From assembly GCA_947475125.1 (NCBI GenBank), contig CANJMX010000091.1:1-6058 (forward strand): a DNA stretch of 6,058 bases, read 5' to 3'. A program made the translations under genes and the position numbers. Shown here piece after piece: positions 4,223 through 6,058 of this stretch (position 1 is its first letter; the number at the start of each line of letters is the position of its first letter). The notes under the pieces are model-generated. The model had not been told where the DNA came from, searched no databases, and worked only from the letters and a program-made list of their open reading frames with translations. The stretch comes from Actinomycetota bacterium. Its GTDB lineage: Bacteria > Actinomycetota > Thermoleophilia > Miltoncostaeales > Miltoncostaeaceae.

Positions 4223-5818
4223 ATGTCCGATCAGCAGCTTCCGGAAGGCGTCGAGATCCTGGAGGTCGTCTCGCCAGAGATGGCGGAGATCCTCACCCCG
4301 GAGGCGGTGGCGTTCGTCGCCGGCCTGCACCGTGAATTCCGCGCCCGGCGCGCCGAACTGCTGGCTGCCCGCGTGGTGCGCCAGGACGCCTTTGAGGCTG
4401 GCGAGCGCCCGGACTTCCTGCCCGAGACCAAGCACATCCGCGACGACGCCTCATGGCAGGTCGCCCCGGTCCCCGCCGACCTGCAGGACCGTCGCGTGGA
4501 GATCACGGGCCCCGTGGACCGCAAGATGGTCATCAACGCCCTCAACTCGGGCGCCAAGATGTTCATGTCCGACTTCGAGGACTCAAACACGCCTACGTGG
4601 CACAACACAATCCTTGGTCAGATCAACCTGCGCGACGCCGTCAACCGCTCCATCTCGTTCGAGTCGCCCGAGGGCAAGTCGTACGCACTCAAGGACGAGA
4701 TCGCCACGCTGCTGGTGCGCCCACGCGGCTGGCACCTGTACGAGAAGCACGTGCTGGTGGATGGCGAGCCCATCTCGGCCGGCATCTTCGACTTCGGCCT
4801 CTTCTTCTTCCACAACGTGCGGGAGCAGCTCAGCCGCAATACCGGGCCGTACTTCTATCTGCCCAAGATGGAAAGCCACCTCGAGGCACGCCTCTGGAAC
4901 GACATCTTCGTAAAGGCGCAGAACGATCTGGGAATCCCCCAGGGCACCATCAAGGGCTGCGTGCTCATCGAGACCATCCTCGCGGCGTTTGAGATGGAGG
5001 AGATCCTCTACGAGCTGCGCGACCACTCGGCTGGCCTCAACTGCGGTCGCTGGGACTACATCTTCTCGTGCATCAAGAAGTTCCGCCGCGATGCCGACTT
5101 CGTGCTTGCCGATCGTGCCCTGGTCACCATGACCACCCACTTCCTGCGCTCGTACTCGCTGCTGGCCATCAAGACCTGCCACAGCCGCGGCGCGCACGCG
5201 ATGGGCGGCATGGCGGCGCAGATCCCAATCAAGAACGACCCCGAGGCCAACGAGGCGGCGCTCGCCAAGGTGCGTGCCGACAAGGAGCGCGAGGCCGGCG
5301 ACGGCCACGACGGCACCTGGGTGGCCCACCCGGGTCTGGTTCCCATTGCCATGGATGCCTTTGACGCCGTGCTGGGTGACAAGCCCAACCAGGTCGACCG
5401 CCAGCGCCCCGACGTCCACGTGACGGCCGCCGACCTTCTTACGTTCGAGCCCGATGGCCCCATCACCGAGGAGGGCCTGCGCACCAACATCAACGTGGGC
5501 ATCCAGTACCTGGGTGCATGGCTGGCGGGCATGGGTTGCGTCCCCATCAACAACCTCATGGAGGATGCCGCCACCGCTGAGATCTCGCGATCGCAGGTGT
5601 GGCAGTGGATCCGTTCGCCCAAGGGCAAGCTCGCGGATGGCCGCAACATCGACGTCGACCTGTTCCATCAGGTGCTCGGCGAGGAGCTCGGCAAGGTGAA
5701 GGATCAGTTCGGTTCGGCCGGTCGCTACGACGAGGGCGCAGCGCTGTTTGACGAGATCACCGCGAGCGAGGAGTTCGTCGACTTCCTCACGCTTCCGGCG
5801 TACGAGCGCATCGACTGA
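4223..5818 (+). CDS. aceB: Malate synthase A (glyoxylate shunt)
   Basis: Malate synthase condenses acetyl-CoA with glyoxylate to (S)-malate and CoA, the second glyoxylate-shunt step, in the cytoplasm. The product has 531 residues from ATG 4223, close to the roughly 530 usual for the A isoform. Visible motifs are MFMSDFEDS (113-121), the conserved LLVRPRGWHLYEKH segment, the family signature RDHSAGLNCGRWDYIF (266-281), HAMGGMAAQIPIK, DGTWVAHPGL (363-372), and NLMEDAATAEISR with D448 at the position of the catalytic base. There is no extra domain of the G isoform. The gene has its own ribosome site and leader, lies 89 bases after the dehydrogenase and is followed by a long terminator-like stem, so it is probably monocistronic. 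Isocitrate lyase is not in the window. Control by carbon source would be expected for the family, but no regulator site is recognised. Confidence 0.97.
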   Translation: MSDQQLPEGVEILEVVSPEMAEILTPEAVAFVAGLHREFRARRAELLAARVVRQDAFEAGERPDFLPETKHIRDDASWQVAPVPADLQDRRVEITGPVDRKMVINALNSGAKMFMSDFEDSNTPTWHNTILGQINLRDAVNRSISFESPEGKSYALKDEIATLLVRPRGWHLYEKHVLVDGEPISAGIFDFGLFFFHNVREQLSRNTGPYFYLPKMESHLEARLWNDIFVKAQNDLGIPQGTIKGCVLIETILAAFEMEEILYELRDHSAGLNCGRWDYIFSCIKKFRRDADFVLADRALVTMTTHFLRSYSLLAIKTCHSRGAHAMGGMAAQIPIKNDPEANEAALAKVRADKEREAGDGHDGTWVAHPGLVPIAMDAFDAVLGDKPNQVDRQRPDVHVTAADLLTFEPDGPITEEGLRTNINVGIQYLGAWLAGMGCVPINNLMEDAATAEISRSQVWQWIRSPKGKLADGRNIDVDLFHQVLGEELGKVKDQFGSAGRYDEGAALFDEITASEEFVDFLTLPAYERID

Positions 5819-5826
5819 TTGACCCT

Positions 5827-5874
5827 GATGCATCGGCCCTGCTCGTGACGCATTGCGAGTGGGGCCGATGCGTC
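5827..5874 (+). terminator. Long terminator-like stem after aceB
   Basis: The arms 5827-5845 and 5856-5874 pair over 19 positions with three G-U wobbles and no mismatch, around a 10-base loop. The core, GCATCGGCCC with GGGCCGATGC, is perfect. It starts nine bases after the aceB stop. Only CATTCC follows, without a T-run, so it may act as a U-less terminator or an RNA-end stabiliser. Confidence 0.72.
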
Positions 5875-5897
5875 CATTCCGGGGGAGTTGCGTGCGC

Positions 5898-5903
5898 TAT
5901 CCT
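5898..5903 (+). promoter_or_regulatory. Likely -10 element of tRNA-His
   Basis: TATCCT fits TANNNT and predicts +1 near 5910, about 26 bases before the mature tRNA. There is no good -35 at the expected distance. Confidence 0.45.
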
Positions 5904-5911
5904 CTCCCGGC

Positions 5912-5929
5912 GCCGGACTTCGGTCCGGC
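5912..5929 (+). other. C(UUCG)G hairpin in the predicted tRNA-His precursor leader
   Basis: GCCGGAC (5912-5918) and GTCCGGC (5923-5929) pair perfectly around TTCG, the very stable UUCG tetraloop with its C-G closing pair. With the -10 at 5898-5903, transcription would begin one or two bases before this hairpin, so the precursor leader is the hairpin plus six bases. It could also act as a second terminator stem after aceB, though no T-run follows. Confidence 0.6.
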
Positions 5930-5935
5930 CATCGT

Positions 5936-6009
5936 GGTGGGCGTAGCTCAGTTGGTAGAGCTCCTGGTTGTGGTCCAGGCGGTCGTGGGTTCGAGTCCCA
6001 TCGTTCACC
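5936..6009 (+). tRNA. tRNA-His (anticodon GTG)
   Basis: The cloverleaf is complete. The acceptor GTGGGCG (5937-5943) pairs with CGTTCAC (6002-6008) using two G-U wobbles. The D stem is GCTC/GAGC, the anticodon stem CCTGG/CCAGG holds loop TTGTGGT with GTG at 5970-5972, and the T arm is GTGGG-TTCGAGT-CCCAT. The extra G at position -1 (5936) faces C73 (6009), the histidine identity pair. No CCA is encoded. A tRNA-Leu gene follows after 23 bases, so the two may be one transcript. Confidence 0.96.
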
Positions 6010-6032
6010 CTGTCTGCTCTGTTTCGACTCGT

Positions 6033-6058
6033 GCGGGTGTGGCGGAACTGGTAGACGC
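6033..6058 (+). tRNA. 5' end of tRNA-Leu (cut by the window edge)
   Basis: GCGGGTG (6033-6039) as the acceptor strand, then TGGCGGAACTGGTAGACGC, is the characteristic 5' third and D arm of a bacterial leucine tRNA, a class II tRNA. The anticodon lies outside the window, so the isoacceptor is unknown. A serine tRNA would have a different D arm. Confidence 0.83.

Noticed and set aside
4583..5833. Long minus-strand open frame (416 codons) opposite aceB
   Set aside because: It mirrors the GC-biased codon pattern of aceB, and its translation is low-complexity Val/Leu/Ala/His/Arg without recognisable motifs, whereas the plus strand is unmistakable malate synthase.
5787..6008. Minus-strand open frame opposite tRNA-His
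   Set aside because: The translation (GTRTHDRLDHNQELYQLSYA) is the typical artefact of an antisense tRNA.
1..6058. CRISPR arrays, insertion sequences, attachment sites or a defence island
   Set aside because: No regularly spaced repeats, transposase or integrase motifs, or target-site duplications were seen; tRNA-Arg is followed directly by birA with no partial tRNA copy.

Overview
The window is high-GC bacterial chromosome and most resembles an actinobacterium. The reasons are strong G/C use at third codon positions, tRNA genes without an encoded CCA end, TANNNT -10 elements with poor -35 elements, and two genes whose likely start codons sit at the predicted transcription start (leaderless genes). 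The small lipoprotein, with its FVAAATKVC stretch, recalls secreted proteins I associate with Thermoleophilia-like actinobacteria; that placement is from memory and weak. Nothing suggests a phage, an insertion sequence, a CRISPR array or an island.

Layout, left to right: the tail of an unidentified plus-strand gene (1-108) with a strong terminator hairpin; a 95-residue conserved-looking small protein (243-530) with a HicA-like secondary-structure order; tRNA-Arg(TCT) (573-646); a biotin-protein ligase with an N-terminal winged helix (birA, 684-1682); a small lipoprotein (1771-2295) whose leader can fold in two exclusive ways; a terminator-like hairpin between convergent genes; a minus-strand class I glutamine amidotransferase (2371-3075); a divergently transcribed zinc-dependent medium-chain dehydrogenase (3126-4133); malate synthase A (aceB, 4223-5818) with a long terminator-like stem; tRNA-His(GTG) (5936-6009); and the 5' end of a tRNA-Leu gene cut by the window edge (6033 onward).

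These are mostly independent housekeeping units. aceB supplies the second glyoxylate-shunt step (acetyl-CoA plus glyoxylate to malate); no isocitrate lyase is visible here. BirA attaches biotin to carboxylase subunits and may also be a repressor. The amidotransferase and dehydrogenase share a short divergent promoter region and may be co-regulated, but no common pathway can be named. I see no clear new multi-gene system. The best leads are regulatory: the lipoprotein leader, the inverted repeat over the two divergent starts, palindromes upstream of aceB, and a C(UUCG)G hairpin in the predicted tRNA-His precursor leader. All gaps between genes are under 300 bases and their contents are listed.
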